Below are positions 9,149 through 19,589 of a stretch of DNA of 64,000 bases, one piece after another. Source of the stretch: Carposina sasakii (Eukaryota > Arthropoda > Insecta > Lepidoptera > Carposinidae); the NCBI GenBank assembly GCA_014607495.2, contig CP053167.1:10664001-10728000 (forward strand), in the 5' to 3' direction. The notes beneath the pieces were generated by a model. That model was given only the letters and a program-made list of their open reading frames with translations. It was not told where the DNA came from and searched no databases. The stretch's first letter is position 1. Every line of letters starts with the position of its first letter. The translations under genes and the position numbers were made by a program.

Positions 9149-10084
9149 ACAAAACTTGGTAACTCCACAAATACAGATAGTGATTCAATTTTTTCTAATA
9201 ATCCTTCATTTATTGAGAATTGGCGTGGAAAAGGAAGCACAAATATATCTGCTCCAAAGATTCGAAAGGTGAAAGTTCCAATTCTATCTAATGGGTCCAT
9301 TGTAAACTCAAATGATAATATATATTCAACAAACACATGTGCATTTGACTCTTTATTTCAGGCTTTGGCTATTGCATACGCAGATAATTATAAAGTTAAA
9401 AACATAGTCAATGACTCTGATAACATTTATTTTAGATTCATAAAAGCACTTGTAAGTGATAACAAAGATAATAATATTAAAGAACCATATTACAAATTAC
9501 GAAACGAAATTTTAATAAAACATTTTAAACCAGAAACTACTGATTCAAATATACTATTAAGCTGTGATTGCAATATTGCTTATATTGTTGAAAATGTTTT
9601 GTCGGATATTATACACAGCGCGGAAGTTAAAAAGTCTTGTTCTGAAAATTGTATTTACAATGACACCAAAAGAAAATATGGATTTCTGCCCCTTGACTTA
9701 AATATTATACAAAAAAAAGGTATACATGCTCTCAACGAATCAGCTGAGATAATGATAGATGATGATATAACAACTTGCAAGCAATGTAATAGTGTTAAAA
9801 CTACTTCCTACACCTTATCGAATGTACTATTTTTTGAATTATGTGATAATAAACAAATAAATCTAAACGAAATACCAAGAACGCTAAAGTTAAGTAATAA
9901 ATATTATCATTTAGTATCAGCAATTGAATTCATACCACCAATTTCAGAACAAGGCATGGGACATTATAAATCTAACTGTATCAGATTTCCAGGAAAGTGG
10001 GAATGCTATGATGACTTAAAAAGTCGAATCACTAAAAGCCAAACTTTTATAATTCCACACTGCCTAATGTACGCAGAAAAATGA
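9026..10084 (+). CDS. Mirrored copy of the transposase tail and C19-like domain
   Basis: The 352-codon frame begins at MQHHTFISGQ and is identical at the protein level to the C-terminus of the minus-strand frame at 7133-9148. It has the complete peptidase-like core: TNTCAFDSLF (Cys 105), CKQC, GHYKS (His 313) and YDDL (Asp 329/330). As a free-standing frame with its own ATG it could in principle give a solo peptidase-like protein. I see no promoter and regard the ATG as an internal methionine of the parent protein. It exists here because the arm was duplicated and inverted. Confidence 0.55.
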   Translation: MQHHTFISGQTKTAMSNLQSNACVELKEVKKRNVTAKKLKQTKLGNSTNTDSDSIFSNNPSFIENWRGKGSTNISAPKIRKVKVPILSNGSIVNSNDNIYSTNTCAFDSLFQALAIAYADNYKVKNIVNDSDNIYFRFIKALVSDNKDNNIKEPYYKLRNEILIKHFKPETTDSNILLSCDCNIAYIVENVLSDIIHSAEVKKSCSENCIYNDTKRKYGFLPLDLNIIQKKGIHALNESAEIMIDDDITTCKQCNSVKTTSYTLSNVLFFELCDNKQINLNEIPRTLKLSNKYYHLVSAIEFIPPISEQGMGHYKSNCIRFPGKWECYDDLKSRITKSQTFIIPHCLMYAEK

Positions 10085-10310
10085 TTTGATTCGTAATAAC
10101 GAATGTTCTTTTGATTTTTGAGAATTTGATTTTGTTATTCTATTTTGTTGATTGTGACATTTTTGACACTTTAATTAATAAAACATACTTTTATTACTAT
10201 GTTTATTGTATAATTCTCGTAATATCCTTTTATTAGATCAACTTTCTATTACTTATTAATTAAGTACTGCGTTAAATTTATTTATTACCACACAGAAAAC
10301 ATAACATGAC

Positions 10311-10559
10311 ATAATAGAGAAGATGCATAATGAATTTGATAAGTCTCTATTTTTGTAAGCATTTATTTAAAACACAAGCACAATTATATTTTTAACGATT
10401 CATTGACTTTGCTTTTTACTTAATGAAAAAATTCAATTTTAGAAGTAAAAAAAGTTTATAAAATAATATTATTAACACAGGATTTTCTTAAAAAAATATA
10501 ATTACTTTTCTAAATCTTTCCAAAGCACAACGAAAAAAATTATGCATCTTCTCCATTAT
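10311..10559. mobile_element. Nested inverted-repeat element, right-arm copy
   Basis: Mirror image of 6658-6906, with the same GAGAAGATGCAT ends. Confidence 0.45.
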
Positions 10560-10846
10560 ATAAAAATACTCTTTTGTATCTATGGCATCGTGATGGATCC
10601 CGCTAACAATTCTTTTTTCAAAGAAAGGTTGTCCTTTTCAATACCTCTGACTATGTGTATGCAAAATTTCAAGAAGATCTATTCAGTACTTTAAGCTTGA
10701 AAGCGTAACAAATAAATATACAAACTCACTTTGTAACTTTGCATAACCTTACAATATTAAAAGAAATTATTTAATTTTATAACATTTTGGTTTTGCATTC
10801 AAATCACTTAATTTTTTTGGCATTTTAATTTTAAAACAAATGCAAT

Positions 10847-11534
10847 TTAGAATAACCCTTCCCAAGTAAAACTGTCGAATAAACGCCTAAGCAAATTGTA
10901 AGAGCAGTATAATCGTACTTGGGTTATTGTGCATCTACAGGTAACAATTTTGTCTGTTGGGAAAAGTATACGTATTTCTATATTGGCATTACATTCTCTA
11001 CAACTGCCACAGCACTTTATGGATTCATTAGGTTTTATGGCGACTGTCTTAAAGCGCCAAGTGCACGGTTTCCTTGTTACCTTCCACAATTCTTCCCGTA
11101 ATAATTCAGCCCATGCATGCTTCGGTAAACACCATTTTTTACGATACTTGCTCGATAGTTTTTTAGGGTCGTTTCTTTTACATATGTAACAATAGGCTGA
11201 ATTTTTTGCCAAGCGTAAATATCCATATGAAAAGTAATATACTCATGGTTAGATTTTAACGAAGACGTGGAAGAACTGTTTCTCTCGCTCCTGGCAGCGA
11301 TCTCTTCAATATCTTCAGATGTCACAGAATCACCCTTGTAAAAATAGTCATAATTTGTTCTAAGTGATATATACAAACTTTTCGGCGTCATACGATAATT
11401 TAATTCTTCACTCATCTGGCTAAAAACTTGGTCACTGCTAGAAGGATATTGACGATTTTTAAATACATCCTTGTACTTTAGAAAAACTATTTCTGTTGAT
11501 CTATAGGAACCGCGGGTTTTCTTCCTCTTTTCAT
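10847..11534 (-). pseudogene. Transposase N-terminal segment, broken right-arm copy
   Basis: This is the mirror of 5681-6370. One A is lost from a run near 11489, where the left arm has CAGAAAATAG and this arm has CAGAAATAG. A second A is lost near 11182, where the left has GTAAAAAGAAACG and this arm has GTAAAAGAAACG. Each loss shifts the frame, so the head of the protein is split over two frames. The intact left-arm version shows which state is ancestral. Ends and internal motifs are otherwise the same. Confidence 0.75.
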
Positions 11535-12075
11535 TATTTTGTAACAAACGTAGATTAAGAATGTTACTATAATATATAAAATGCTATTAAACACTACCAC
11601 GACACTAGATAAAGATAAAAAAATACATTGCACACACTTCCTGTTACTGATACAATGCAACTAAGTATTTGTTAGATATTTGTTTTCAACTTACCCGCCG
11701 CTCCAGTCATTATTAAAAAATGTAGGGTCATACGATAAAACTTGATGTGCTATTTGTAAAACTGTGTGTTTAGTTGTAAGTAGCTAAAATAACTGTATTA
11801 AATTCAAGTGTATTTGTCAAGTGTATAAAATATTGAAAACTTTAGGCGGCCCTAAAGTTTAACGCCTAAACAAATTTGAATAGCAATATTAAGGTACTTG
11901 GGTTAAAATTTCACTTTTTCTTCAGGAGTTTTTTGTTGAAAATATAATATTATTTTTTTATTGAAATTATTATTTTAAATTAACAACAACAATTGGAACT
12001 TTGTCGTACTATATCGTATTATAATTTGGTGAGTTCGGTTTACGATCACGCCATTTGTTTTTTAATAAATGAGTA

Positions 12076-12238
12076 GTGGTCCCGCCATTCTGATATCAAA
12101 ATAGCGGGACCACTTTCTTTTTTGAATATTTTGAAATCATATGAGTGTAGGAATTTAACATGTAAGTATAAAATAGCACTAATATTGTACTAAATCCTAG
12201 TCACATGATATTAGTAAAATCGTGCGGGGTCCCGCGAT
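12076..12238. promoter_or_regulatory. Subterminal GGTCCCGC motif cluster, right
   Basis: Mirror of the left cluster: GGTCCCGC and GCGGGACC pair at about 12077-12116, and GGGGTCCCGCG lies near the tip. Candidate transposase-binding words; inference only. Confidence 0.45.
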
Positions 12239-12250
12239 CTTGACGTTCAC

Positions 12251-12258
12251 GGGTAATT
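12251..12258. repeat. Target-site duplication, right copy
   Basis: GGGTAATT, matching 4956-4963. Confidence 0.9.
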
Positions 12259-12486
12259 TCGTATCAGCATTGCACCCGTGTGCATTACATTACATATAAG
12301 CTTTCCTCTTGAATCACTCTATATTTATTTACAGTCCGTTAGTAGTTTTAGAGATCTAAGCATAAATGAAATTGTATTAGGCGTTACAATTCGGAAGTTC
12401 AAACATTCTAAGCATACCTACATAGGGACAGACAGACAACGACTTTGTTATATGTATTTGAAATAATATAAAGAAATGATTTTTTT

Positions 12487-12565
12487 TTTCACCCGAGTGA
12501 GATTTGAACTCACAACCTCTCGCATTTCGTGCTTCGATCTAACAAACTGAGCTGAATTAGACCAT
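12487..12565 (-). mobile_element. tRNA-like SINE head
   Basis: On the minus strand TTCAGCTCAGTTTGTTAGA resembles an A box and GAGTTCAAATCTCACTC a B box. The flanking T/A run at about 12479-12490 looks like a tail. The stems do not close into a real tRNA. Confidence 0.55.
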
Positions 12566-12720
12566 CTCTTTACACTTTTACATTAAGCAAATTGCAACGT
12601 TATTTTTTATCCCGATAGCTATAGCCTAGCCAAATCTCGGTAAACAAAGCTGAATCCCTCAGCACAATGTTATATTTATTATATGTATTTGTAGTGATAC
12701 ATACGGCTATGTTTCCACTA

Positions 12721-13056
12721 TACAGGTTGTTTTTTGGTCGTCAACGTTCCCGAAAACTACGGAATCTCCTCATCATCACGATCATTTTTCTCTATGGAAG
12801 CATACCTGGGAAGTGTCTAGTTCCCAAGGTATTAGGGTCCAATTTCTGCATAAATACACATAGATACGCATAGCAAGATTTTTTTAACGAAAAATAATTA
12901 ATATCTTTCTATGATAAAACTAGCATAAACACTGGACACTATAAATTTCGCCCGATCAAGAAATTAAAAAAAAAATTACACATTTTCCAGCATTTTTTTG
13001 GTATAAACTTACTTTATTTGATCTATAGAGAACGTACCCTTCGTTAAGGGTGACAT
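12721..13056. mobile_element. MITE family A (CAGGGTG termini), diverged copy
   Basis: It begins TACAGGTTGTTTTTTGGTCG, continues through AACGTTCCCGAAAACTACGG, and ends near CGTACCCTTCGTTAAGG. Four fuller relatives lie at 38833-39228, 46139-46592, 50750-51140 and 55222-55592. It is non-coding. Confidence 0.7.
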
Positions 13057-13094
13057 AGCATAGTGAATGCGATGTAAAAAATCAGTGACAAGTT

Positions 13095-13335
13095 GAGAGC
13101 TCATCGCCTGAAGAAACGCCTATGCGTTCCTAAGAGGCCGGCCAGCTGCATGCTTCTGAGTTCTGTTTTTCATACAGCCAAACAATTATTTTTTAAATCT
13201 TTTTTACGATTTGGCTTTTTACCAAACGCAGAACTCCTTTAATCGGGGGTCCTTTAGTCGACTCTTACTACATCCACGGAGGGAGATGCAGCTGATGTAT
13301 TCGAGTAAAGCCTCGCATCAACACAGGAATATAAA
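13095..13335. repeat. Dispersed repeat family F
   Basis: It shares GGAGATGCAGCTGATGTATT and AGTCGACTCTTAC with segments near 42575-42725, 49895-49975 and 54665-54720. It is non-coding. Confidence 0.55.
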
Positions 13336-13359
13336 TATAATGGGTTACTAGCAAACCCG

Positions 13360-13374
13360 GCGAACTCCGTTTCG
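13360..13374 (-). other. Helitron 3' terminal hairpin, copy 1
   Basis: A five-base stem GCGAA/TTCGC with the loop between, followed on the minus strand by CGGGTTTGCTAG. This is the usual rolling-circle termination signal of Helitrons. Confidence 0.75.
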
Positions 13375-13609
13375 CTACCAGATGGCTTCGTTTTATGTAA
13401 CATTTCGTTTGGTGATTAAAAGATGAAGAAAAATTTTTTGTTTGTTTTATATTTGAAAAGGAAAATTTTTATTTAATTTCACAACAGTAATGAATTCATT
13501 TCGATTACAAAAATGAAGTGTTATTTAGTTGCACTTCTCTAAGTAAATGAAAGTGAATCCAAAGTAAATACTGAATCGAAGCGTTATACGTGTCCGCAAA
13601 TTATTCGTT

Positions 13610-15183
13610 TCATTGAAGTGCTCTTTGATAAACCACATTTTTTGTTTTTCGGTCTGACGTTAACACAAACAAAGCGGATGGTTTCCCAACTCGTGAACAC
13701 GCAACGTATAACTGCCCATGTGAAAAACAATAATTTATCCCGTAAACACTAAGCGATTGGCCTTGCGACTTGTTAATTGTCATTGCGAACGCAAGGCGAA
13801 CTGGAAATTGCAATCGTTTGAAGTCAAACGGAAGATCAGTCGGAATCATTGGTATTCAAGGAATACATACATTTTCACCTGCGTACTTTCCGTTAATAAT
13901 GGTTGCCTCAATCAAATTCGGCATAAGTCTTTTTACCGAAAGTCGAGTACCGTTGCAAAGTCGCGGTGGATTCAAATTACGCAATATCATAATAACTGTA
14001 CCAACTTTGAGTTGCAAGTTATGTAGTGGAAATCCTGGTAACTCCAGAGAGTTCAAAAACTCTGTTGGATAATTTACTACATCATCGGGATTTGTTATGG
14101 AATCAACGGATTTGTATGTCACCAAATCGCCAGCAATTTTTGATTGAATGGTGAAATTCAGTGCGTGTACATCATTATTCTTTGCGGCAAGAATTGCTCG
14201 TTGACTTAACCAAGCATAATTCTGATAATTCTCACTAATGTTTGGGAAAACATTTTCAATAAGAGCTAATTGAGAGTCTACAAAAGTCGTTGGTAAGAGT
14301 AATTAATCCAGATGTCGCATCAACTGGGACTTTTCCATTTCCAACAGCTAACAATTGTTTGGAAAATTGTGCAGCACTTTGATCATTTTGAAGTTGAACT
14401 CTCATATTAGTGGTTAGCGATAATGTTTTTACGTTATTCCATAAAGGTGATGCCTTCAGGCAAGCATTCAATTCATCTGCAGGCGTTCCACGGGGAATTA
14501 CTGGCAACGTCTGCCTGAAATCGCCTGCCAATAATATCATCAAGCCGCCAAAGATATTGTTATTTCGCCGAAGATCCTTCAGTGTGAAGTTAAGTGCTTC
14601 AAGTGATTTCTTATGTGCCATTGTGCACTCATCCCAAACAATGAGCTTGCATTGCATCAACAATTTTCCCATTGCACTGGATCGGGAAATATTAAAATTA
14701 GTTTATATTGAGTGGCAACTTAAGCGCAGAATGTGCAGTACGACCGCCATCTAGAAGAGTCGACGCAATTCCAGATGATGCTAGCGCCAAAGCTATGTCA
14801 CATCTTGGTCGAATAGTGGCCAAAATCAATGAAATGACAAATATTTTCCCTGTTCCTCCAGGTGCGTCTAGGAAGAATAGACCACCAGTATTATTGTCTA
14901 CCGCTTGCATTAATGTTTCGTATACTTGTTTTTGCTGTTCATTCAGCAACGGCACATTATTTCGAACGAATTCCTGCAATGTATCATTGTATTGCAGCTC
15001 TCGATTTAATTCTTGGTTGAATGCATCGTGCATCGATCGATTTGGCGCAATCATTCCTACTTCAATCAGTAGCTTGTTTGCAATAGTCAAGCATTGATCC
15101 TCAATCAGAATCAATCCTTCATTGTAGATTTCATCGCTTATTTGGATGTCAGGATTATTCGTTTGAATGCGCAAGCGATGCAA
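13610..15183 (-). pseudogene. PIF1-like Helitron helicase, copy 1 (broken)
   Basis: In intact Helitrons this domain unwinds donor DNA during rolling-circle transposition. Here the reading frame is in at least four pieces (15183-14698, 14672-14256, 14125-13856, 13849-13610). The Walker A motif reads GGTGKI instead of GGTGKT, a missense change at the nucleotide-binding Thr. A small deletion near 14690 removes a segment present in copy 2 around TIDTPTCNIS. Another loss near 14285 removes residues before the middle break. The C-terminal piece keeps NKSQGQSL and GQLYVACSRVGKP, which copy 2 has lost through mutation or frameshift. The gene is dead. Confidence 0.85.
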
Positions 15184-15222
15184 GATATCTTCATATATGT
15201 CGTCTTTATATTTGTTCCATAA

Positions 15223-16087
15223 CTAAATTCGCTGTGAAGGAAAACATGTGGTGATGATAATTGCGAACAGCGTTCGTATTTGGTACGCATTTGATGAAAC
15301 AACTGAATCCGCAAGTGTTAAATCCCAATGAGAATCGTTCTCCAGCAAACCCAATAGTTGACATGCTTCTCTATATGTTTGGCATTGGTGGCCATTCACA
15401 GTTTTCAAATGCGCAAATGATTTTGGTCCACGTACATTTACCAACAGCAGTCGCAAATAAAAACATTCATCATTTCCAGTATGAACAGTATACATGCGAC
15501 TTAGTGCATCAGTGGAAAACACCTGTGGCCAATCAGGAACTGAGGCTCCTTGTTTGCGACGTTGGAATTTCTTTGTTGATTGATTCCAAGTGTAATACTT
15601 GGGCATTTCAACGTACATCAGCGTCGCTGCGAATGGATCTACTTCACACATTGCAAAGAAGCTAGTCAATTTTGTCGATGGTGGTCTCTCAGCTCGTTGT
15701 GCCGCATTAGCCTCAGTGAAGTAAACTCTTTGGCCATTTTTGAAATGCACTGCTAAATGTACAACTGTGGGATATCTTTCATGAATTTGAAATGACAATA
15801 ATCGCCACAGTGCTTCATTACTACTGACGTATCTGCCCATTTGGAAGTTGCTGATTTCGTCATTCGCATTTTCCGACGCAATACCAAACACAGCCATCTC
15901 GCTGCCTTTTGTGACGTACTTGCACAATGGCCGAATGACAACTCACAACGTTTGCATGTGTTTCGAAAATTCGTGATAGCAGCGGGCAATATGGTACAAT
16001 GAATTCATTTCCGATCTCAATCTCTTGATTTTGAACTTTAACTTTGATAGTTCGACCATTGTCTTCTTTTGAACGCACCGGCGCCAT
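15223..16087 (-). pseudogene. Helitron Rep remnant, copy 1 (broken)
   Basis: The frames MAPVRSKEDNGRTIKVK (16087-15860) and MCKYVTKGSEMAVFGI (15927-15223) together correspond to the 302-residue frame of copy 2. A short deletion near 15928 has removed the KSIKYL part of the tyrosine motif. The N-terminal half of a normal Rep protein, including the His-hydrophobic-His metal motif, is absent in both copies. It could not act as a nuclease. Confidence 0.8.
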
Positions 16088-16126
16088 CTACTTAAAATAT
16101 TGGTTTGTAGTACATGCTATGTATCA

Positions 16127-16324
<198 letters not shown>

Positions 16325-16877
16325 CTAATAATATTAAGCCCTATAAATACCACGTTGCAGGATAAATTAATAAATATATGTTATTTTCATATAGTCCACG
16401 CGGCCGGGCGGCCGTACCCGCGGTCATTCACTAGTAAACTATAATAATATGTCTGATGTTTACCGGTGCATTTAATCATTCTAAATGTCAGATGAAACCG
16501 GTTTTATCTAGTTTATAACACTTTATGAGACCAATATAGACAAGAAAAACTAAAATTATAACATTACTAGCAAACCCGGCGAACTCCGTTTCGCCACCAG
16601 ATGGCTTCGTTTTATGTAACATTTCGTTTGGTGATTAAAAGATGAAGAAAATTTTTTTTTAGTTTTATATTTGAAAAGGAAAAATTTTATTTCATTTCAC
16701 AACAGTAATGAATTCATTTCGATTACAAAAATGAAGTGTTATTTAGTTGAACTTCTCTAAGTAAATGAAAGTAAATCCAAAGTAAATACTGAATCGAAGC
16801 GTTATACGTGTCCGCAAATTATCCGTTTCATTGAAGTGCTCTTTGGTAAACCACATTTTTTGTTTTTTGGTCTGACG

Positions 16878-18434
16878 TTAACACAAACAAAGCGGATGGT
16901 TTCCCAACTCGTGAACACGCAACGTATAACTGCCCATGTGAAAAACAATGATTTCTAAATTTATCCCGTAAACACTAAGCGATTGGCCTTGCCACTTGTT
17001 AATTGTCATTGCGAACGCAAGGCGAACTGGAAATTGCAATCGTTTGAAGTCAAACGGAAGATCAGTCGGAATCATTGGTATTCGAGGAATACATACATTT
17101 TCACCTGCGTACTTTCCGTTAATAATGGTTGCCTCAATCAAATTCGGGATAAGTCTTTTTACCGAAAGTCGAGTACCATTGCAAAGTCGCGGTGGATACA
17201 AATTACGCAATATCATAATAACTGTACCAACTTTGAGTTGCAAGTTATGTGGTGGAAATCCTGGTAACTCCAGAGAGTTCAAAAACTCTGTTGGATAATT
17301 TACTACATCATCGGGATTTGTTATGGAATCAACGGATTTGTATGTCACCAAATCGCCAGCAATTTTTGATTGAATGTTGAAATTCAGTGCGTGTACATCA
17401 TTATTCTTTGCGGCAAGAATTGCTCGTTGACTTAACCAAGCATAATTCTGATAATTCTCACTAATGTTTGGGAAAACATTTTCAATAAGAGCTAATTGAG
17501 AGTCTACAAATCGGAAAAAGTCGTTGGTAAGAGTAATTAATCCAGATGTCGCATCAACTGGGACTTTTCCATTCCCAACAGCTAACAATTGTTTGGAAAA
17601 TTGTGCAGCACTTTGATCATTTTGAAGTTGAACTCTCATATTAGTGGTTAGCGATAATGTTTTTACGTTATTCCATAAAGGTGATGCCTTCAGGCAAGCA
17701 TTCAATTCATCTGCAGGCGTTACACGGGGAATTACTGGCAACGTTTGCCTGAAATCGCCTGCCAATAATATCATCAAGCCGCCAAACATATTGTTATTTC
17801 GCCGAAGATCCTTCAGTGTGAAGTTAAGTGCTTCAAGTGATTTCTTATGTGCCATTGTGCACTCATCCCAAACAATGAGCTTGCATTGCATCAACAATTT
17901 TCCCATTGCACTGGATCGGGAAATATTGCATGTTGGAGTATCAATTGTGTTTAAATTGAGTGGCAACTTAAGCGCAGAATGTGCAGTACGACCGCCATCT
18001 AGAAGAGTCGACGCAATTCCAGATGATGCTAACGCCAAAGCTATGTCACATCTTGATCGAATAGTGGCCAAAATCAATGAAATGACAAATGTTTTCCCTG
18101 TTCCTCCAGGTGCGTCCAGGAAGAATAGACCACCAGTATTATTGTCCACCGCTTGCATTAATGTTTCGTATACTTGTTTTTGCTGTTCATTCAGCAACGG
18201 CACATTATTTCGAACGAATTCCTGCAATGTATCAACATTGTATTGCAGCTCTCGATTTAATTCTTGGTTGAATGCATCGTGCATCGATCGATTTGGCGCA
18301 ATCATTCCGACTTCAATCAGTAGCTTGTTTGCAATAGTCAAGCATTGATCCTCAATCAGAATCAATCCTTCATTGTAGATTTCATCGCTTATTTGGATGT
18401 CAGGATTATTCGTTTGAATGCGCAAGCGATGCAA
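16878..18434 (-). CDS. PIF1-like Helitron helicase, copy 2
   Basis: The 518-residue product is an SF1 helicase of the PIF1 type found at the C-terminus of Helitron transposases. Visible motifs are Walker A PGGTGKT (residues 109-115), Walker B IVWDECT (Asp190, Glu191), and GDFRQTLPV (226-234). There is also a late INKWQGQSL motif in which Trp replaces the usual Ser (copy 1 has NKSQGQSL). After about residue 484 the frame slips and the final family motif (YVACSRVG in copy 1) is lost. The frame starts at MHRLRIQ only because a frameshift near 18475 separates it from the Rep frame upstream. In an intact element the two form one polypeptide. It is probably inactive because of the Trp change and the truncated tail, although the nucleotide-binding site is intact. 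Confidence 0.82.
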   Translation of the reverse strand: MHRLRIQTNNPDIQISDEIYNEGLILIEDQCLTIANKLLIEVGMIAPNRSMHDAFNQELNRELQYNVDTLQEFVRNNVPLLNEQQKQVYETLMQAVDNNTGGLFFLDAPGGTGKTFVISLILATIRSRCDIALALASSGIASTLLDGGRTAHSALKLPLNLNTIDTPTCNISRSSAMGKLLMQCKLIVWDECTMAHKKSLEALNFTLKDLRRNNNMFGGLMILLAGDFRQTLPVIPRVTPADELNACLKASPLWNNVKTLSLTTNMRVQLQNDQSAAQFSKQLLAVGNGKVPVDATSGLITLTNDFFRFVDSQLALIENVFPNISENYQNYAWLSQRAILAAKNNDVHALNFNIQSKIAGDLVTYKSVDSITNPDDVVNYPTEFLNSLELPGFPPHNLQLKVGTVIMILRNLYPPRLCNGTRLSVKRLIPNLIEATIINGKYAGENVCIPRIPMIPTDLPFDFKRLQFPVRLAFAMTINKWQGQSLSVYGINLEIIVFHMGSYTLRVHELGNHPLCLC

Positions 18435-18456
18435 GATATCTTTACATATGTCGTCT

Positions 18457-19365
18457 TTATATTTGTTCCATAACTAAATTCGCTGTGAAGGAAACATGAC
18501 AACATGTGGTGATGATAATTGCGAACAGCGTTCGTATTTGGTACGCATTTGATGAAACAACTGAATCCGCAAGTGTTAAATCCCAATGAGAATTGTTCTC
18601 CAGCAAACCCAATAGTTGACATGCTTCTCTATATGTTTGGCATTGGTGGACATTCACAGTTTTCAAATGCGCAAATGATTTTGGTCCACGTACATTTACC
18701 AACAACAGTCGCAAATAAAAACATTCATCATTTCTAGGATGAACAGTATACATGCGACTTAGTGCATCAATGGAAAACACCTGTGGCCAATCAGGAACTG
18801 AGGCTCCTTGTTTGCGACGTTGGAATTTCTTTATTGATTGATTCCAAGTGTAATACTTGGGCATTTCAACGTACATCAGCGTCGCTGCGAATGGATCTAC
18901 TCGTACTTCACACATTGCAAAGAAGCTAGTCAATTTTGTCGATGGTGGTCTCTCAGCTCGTTGTGCCGCATTAGCCTCAGTGAAGTAAACTCTTTGGCCA
19001 TTTTTCAAATGCACTGCTAAATGTACAACTGTGGGATATCTTTCATGAATTTGAAATGACAATAATCGCCACAGTGCTTCATTACTACTGACGTATCTGC
19101 CCATTTGGAAGTTACTGATTTCGTCATTCGCATTTTCCGACGCAATACCAAACACAGCCATGTCGCTGCCTTTTGTGACGTACTTGCACAAATATTTGAT
19201 TGATTTGGCCGAATGACAACTCACAACGTTTGCATGTGTTTCGAAAATTCGTGATAGCAGCGGGCAATATGGTACAATGAATTCATTTCCGATCTCAATC
19301 TCTTGATTTTGAACTTTAACTTTGATAGTTCGACCATTATCTTCTTTTGAACGCACCGGCGCCAT
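18457..19365 (-). CDS. Helitron Rep C-terminal fragment, copy 2
   Basis: 302 residues. The stretch KSIKYLCKYVTKGSD (about residues 55-69) carries the paired tyrosines that in Helitron Rep proteins nick and join DNA. The region upstream is only about 55 residues long. The zinc-finger and His-hydrophobic-His portions of a full Rep are missing, so nicking activity is not expected. The downstream part (QMGRYVSSNEALWRLLSFQI) is the typical linker to the helicase. The frame ends at a stop near 18457, and the helicase continues in another frame 20 bp on. Confidence 0.8.
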   Translation of the reverse strand: MAPVRSKEDNGRTIKVKVQNQEIEIGNEFIVPYCPLLSRIFETHANVVSCHSAKSIKYLCKYVTKGSDMAVFGIASENANDEISNFQMGRYVSSNEALWRLLSFQIHERYPTVVHLAVHLKNGQRVYFTEANAAQRAERPPSTKLTSFFAMCEVRVDPFAATLMYVEMPKYYTWNQSIKKFQRRKQGASVPDWPQVFSIDALSRMYTVHPRNDECFYLRLLLVNVRGPKSFAHLKTVNVHQCQTYREACQLLGLLENNSHWDLTLADSVVSSNAYQIRTLFAIIITTCCHVSFTANLVMEQI

Positions 19366-19589
19366 CTACTTAAAATATTGGTTTGTAGTACATGCCATGT
19401 ATCAGAGATGGCGCTGTATGTAAATAAGATTTTCCTGCTTTTCTGTTGAAATTTTTCCTGAATTTTCTTCGCTATAAACCTCACGGAGCCCGAGACCTTT
19501 CCAACGAATGCAAAACCGTGGAAATCGGTTCGTGCGTTCTGGAGTTATAGCGTCAGGAAGGAAAACCCGACTTATTTTTATATAGTAGA

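Larger units (their letters stand above)
4964..12250. mobile_element. Giant foldback Mutator/NOF-like DNA transposon (7,287 bp)
   Basis: Two long arms (4964-8206 and 9011-12250) are reverse complements of each other around an 804-bp loop. The termini are GTGAACGTCAAG and its complement CTTGACGTTCAC, flanked by the 8-bp duplication GGGTAATT. Mirror positions add up to 17214 at the outer ends and 17217 near the loop, a shift explained by three single-base deletions in the right arm. The element carries the N-terminal part of a transposase on the plus strand in the left arm, with a mirrored copy on the minus strand in the right arm. The rest of the protein is on the minus strand in loop plus left arm. 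Long inverted arms, the duplication length and the protein content together resemble Drosophila Foldback/NOF elements of the Mutator superfamily. That assignment is from memory of family motifs, not a search. The near identity of the arms suggests a recent event or ongoing gene conversion. The catalytic middle of the transposase appears to be missing, so this copy is unlikely to be autonomous. Confidence 0.88.
9011..12250 (-). repeat. Right foldback arm (3,240 bp)
   Basis: Reverse complement of 4964-8206. I found three differences, all single-base losses in A or T runs: near 11870, near 11489 and near 11182. I did not align every base, so rare substitutions may exist. Confidence 0.9.
16567..19589 (-). 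mobile_element. Helitron copy 2 (3,023 bp), defective but better preserved
   Basis: It has the same TCTACTATATAAAAATAA start and GCGAA/TTCGC hairpin plus TTTGCTAG end as copy 1, again between A and T. The flanks differ from those of copy 1, so it is a separate insertion rather than a tandem duplication. It holds a Rep fragment and a nearly complete helicase in consecutive frames on the minus strand. Confidence 0.88.

Noticed and set aside
10919..11189. Plus-strand small frames in the right arm
   Set aside because: Antisense shadows of the transposase N-terminal segment; the same shadows appear in the left arm.
17644..18348. 234-codon plus-strand frame
   Set aside because: Antisense of the Helitron helicase, which has clear motifs on the minus strand.
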